A stretch of 64,000 bases of DNA from positions 1-64,000 of the forward strand of contig DATBYF010000046.1 in NCBI GenBank assembly GCA_036513895.1, given 5' to 3'. Source of the stretch: Palsa-147 sp036513895. Lineage in GTDB: Bacteria; Acidobacteriota; Terriglobia; Acidiferrales; UBA7541. Within the stretch, counting starts at the first letter, position 1. Each line of letters begins with the position of its first letter. The notes under the pieces are model-generated. The model had not been told where the DNA came from. It worked only from the letters and a program-made list of their open reading frames with translations, and did not search any database. Below, in pieces: positions 62,705-64,000 of the stretch. A program made the translations under genes and the position numbers.

Positions 62705-64000
62705 GCGACATCCGCGAAGAAGAAGCCTTAGGAAAGATTTACGACACGCGGTTGACGCACCGCTTGTTGCAATACTTACGCCCGCACAAATGGTGGGTAT
62801 TCTTTGCCCTCCTGCTCGCGGTTGCTGTCGCTCCTCTCGAAATCATCGGCCCATACTTCTTCAAGGTCGCGGTGGATAGCTACATCACTCCGGTGCTGAG
62901 CCACAGGCTCGCCTACGCTGTGGCCATGCGGGCGCTCGGATGGATTACGCTCGCATTCCTCGCCTCTTTGGTTTTCAGCTTCGGTTTGCAATACGTTCAA
63001 ATGCGCGTCATGCAGCGAGTCGGCCAGGAAATCATGTATGATCTGCGTCGCGAAATCTTCACGCATCTTCAGAAGTTGCCGTTCAGCTTTTATGACCGCA
63101 GCCCGGTCGGGCGATTGGTCACTCGTGTAACCACGGACGTTGACGCGCTCAACGATTTGTTCGCCTCCGGCGTCGTCGCCATGCTGAACGACTTCTTCGT
63201 TCTCTTCGTCCTGATTGCCGTGCTATTCCACTTCGACGTAAAGCTCGCGCTCGCTACACTTTCCCCGTTGCCGTTAATGTTGTTGATCACACTCGTTTTT
63301 CGCACCCAAGTGCGCGATGCCAACCGCCGCATCCGAACCGCCATCGCGCGAATCAATGCCTTCCTTCAGGAACACATCACCGGGATGGCCGTTGTGCAGC
63401 TTTTCAATCGCGAAAAGAAATCCAAGCGCGAGTTCGAAGTGTTGAATCGCGTCCACATGGATGCCTACAAAGACGCGATCAATGCCTTCGCTTATTTTTA
63501 TCCGGCGGTGGAATTTCTGAGCGTGGCAGCGATCGCCCTCGTCTTTTGGTTTGGCGGCACGCGCGTTATTAACGGCGCCATGCAGGCCGGTCTGCTTTTT
63601 GCCTTCATGATGTGGGCGCAGCGATTTTTCAGGCCCATCCAGGATTTGAGCGATAAGTTCAATATTCTTCAGACGGCGATGGCCGCGTCCGAGCGAATCT
63701 TCGAGCTCCTGGATGAACCGTTGACGACTGCCGAGAGCGGAAAACTTCATGAGCTCCCTGCTACGCGAGGTGAAATCGAATTTCGCAATGTCTGGTTCGC
63801 CTACCGCGGAGGAGCGAATCCCTCCGACGAAAACTGGGTCTTGCGGGACGTCTCGTTCCGTGTCGAATTGGGGCAAACTGTCGCCATCGTCGGCCACACA
63901 GGTGCTGGCAAGACCACTCTCATTCAACTCCTCCTTCGCTTCTATGAAATTCAAAAGGGCCAAATTTTGATCGACGGCGTGGATATTCGAGACCTCGAAC
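62701..64000 (+). CDS. ABC exporter subunit 2, truncated by the window edge
   Basis: ATG 62701 overlaps the stop of the first subunit. Six-helix membrane domain (KWWVFFALLLAVAVAP, LITLVFRTQVRDANR) and the start of the ATPase with Walker A VGHTGAGKTTLIQL; the sequence ends before the signature motif. It is the expected partner of the subunit above. The reading frame is open to base 64000. Confidence 0.95.
   Translation, partial: MSDIREEEALGKIYDTRLTHRLLQYLRPHKWWVFFALLLAVAVAPLEIIGPYFFKVAVDSYITPVLSHRLAYAVAMRALGWITLAFLASLVFSFGLQYVQMRVMQRVGQEIMYDLRREIFTHLQKLPFSFYDRSPVGRLVTRVTTDVDALNDLFASGVVAMLNDFFVLFVLIAVLFHFDVKLALATLSPLPLMLLITLVFRTQVRDANRRIRTAIARINAFLQEHITGMAVVQLFNREKKSKREFEVLNRVHMDAYKDAINAFAYFYPAVEFLSVAAIALVFWFGGTRVINGAMQAGLLFAFMMWAQRFFRPIQDLSDKFNILQTAMAASERIFELLDEPLTTAESGKLHELPATRGEIEFRNVWFAYRGGANPSDENWVLRDVSFRVELGQTVAIVGHTGAGKTTLIQLLLRFYEIQKGQILIDGVDIRDLE

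Overview
The window looks like one contig from an Acidobacteriota genome, probably a soil Acidobacteriia or Terriglobia relative. The lineage call is an inference. It rests on the SRP RNA-dnaX-ybaB-recR block, PilZ and TPR proteins of acidobacterial type, small Cys-rich proteins I associate with this phylum, a DmsE/MtrB-type porin-cytochrome set, and an IS1595-family transposon. No rRNA or ribosomal protein gene is present to confirm it.

Layout. Positions 1-6.4 kb hold a PAS-rich hybrid histidine kinase, a broken small gene, a frameshifted NarL-type kinase remnant, a CRP/FNR-family regulator and a small Cys-rich protein. Positions 6.4-11.4 kb are a minus-strand extracellular electron transfer operon: decaheme MtrA/DmsE-like cytochrome, MtrB/PioB-like barrel, monoheme cytochrome c, NapC/NrfH-like tetraheme quinol dehydrogenase and a small membrane protein. 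Positions 11.6-18.2 kb hold a CRP remnant, then a TonB-dependent receptor, a YfiR-family gene with an in-frame stop, and a BarA-like hybrid kinase split by an apparent 11-nt deletion. Positions 18.2-28.4 kb hold an orphan 393-aa gene, an XRE regulator, a second CRP-family regulator, small unknowns, an OmpA-family barrel and an ice-binding-like (DUF3494) lipoprotein with five Ig-like domains.

Positions 29-41.1 kb appear to be a genomic island next to a tRNA-Ser(GGA) gene. The integrase ends 97 bp from the tRNA 3' end. Leftward lie a decayed Hachiman-like defence pair (DUF1837 nuclease plus Ski2-like helicase, each with frameshifts), then a GHKL-ATPase operon of unknown function behind a strong palindromic operator, with its ATPase gene interrupted by one amber codon, and then a large serine recombinase.

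Positions 41.3-64 kb are conserved chromosome: a class III aminotransferase fused to a phosphotransferase, TauE/SafE permease, tRNA-Gln, site-2 protease, an NtrC-like regulator with a GAFAGA loop, a PilZ protein, a TPR operon, SRP RNA, dnaX, ybaB, recR, an Mpo1-like protein, a giant PilZ/coiled-coil protein and a heterodimeric ABC exporter.

An intact 2.28-kb IS1595-family transposon (48326-50601) with 24-bp inverted repeats and an 8-bp target duplication interrupts this block. It carries four cargo items besides its transposase: a Com-like zinc-finger ORF, an unknown 175-aa protein, a tRNA with a leucine-type class II body but a TGC (alanine) anticodon, and a 42-aa basic peptide. This is the strongest candidate for something unusual.

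A general pattern is that signalling and defence genes are repeatedly broken by single indels or nonsense codons, while long housekeeping and respiratory genes between them are intact. This argues for real gene decay rather than uniformly poor sequence, though only reads can prove it.
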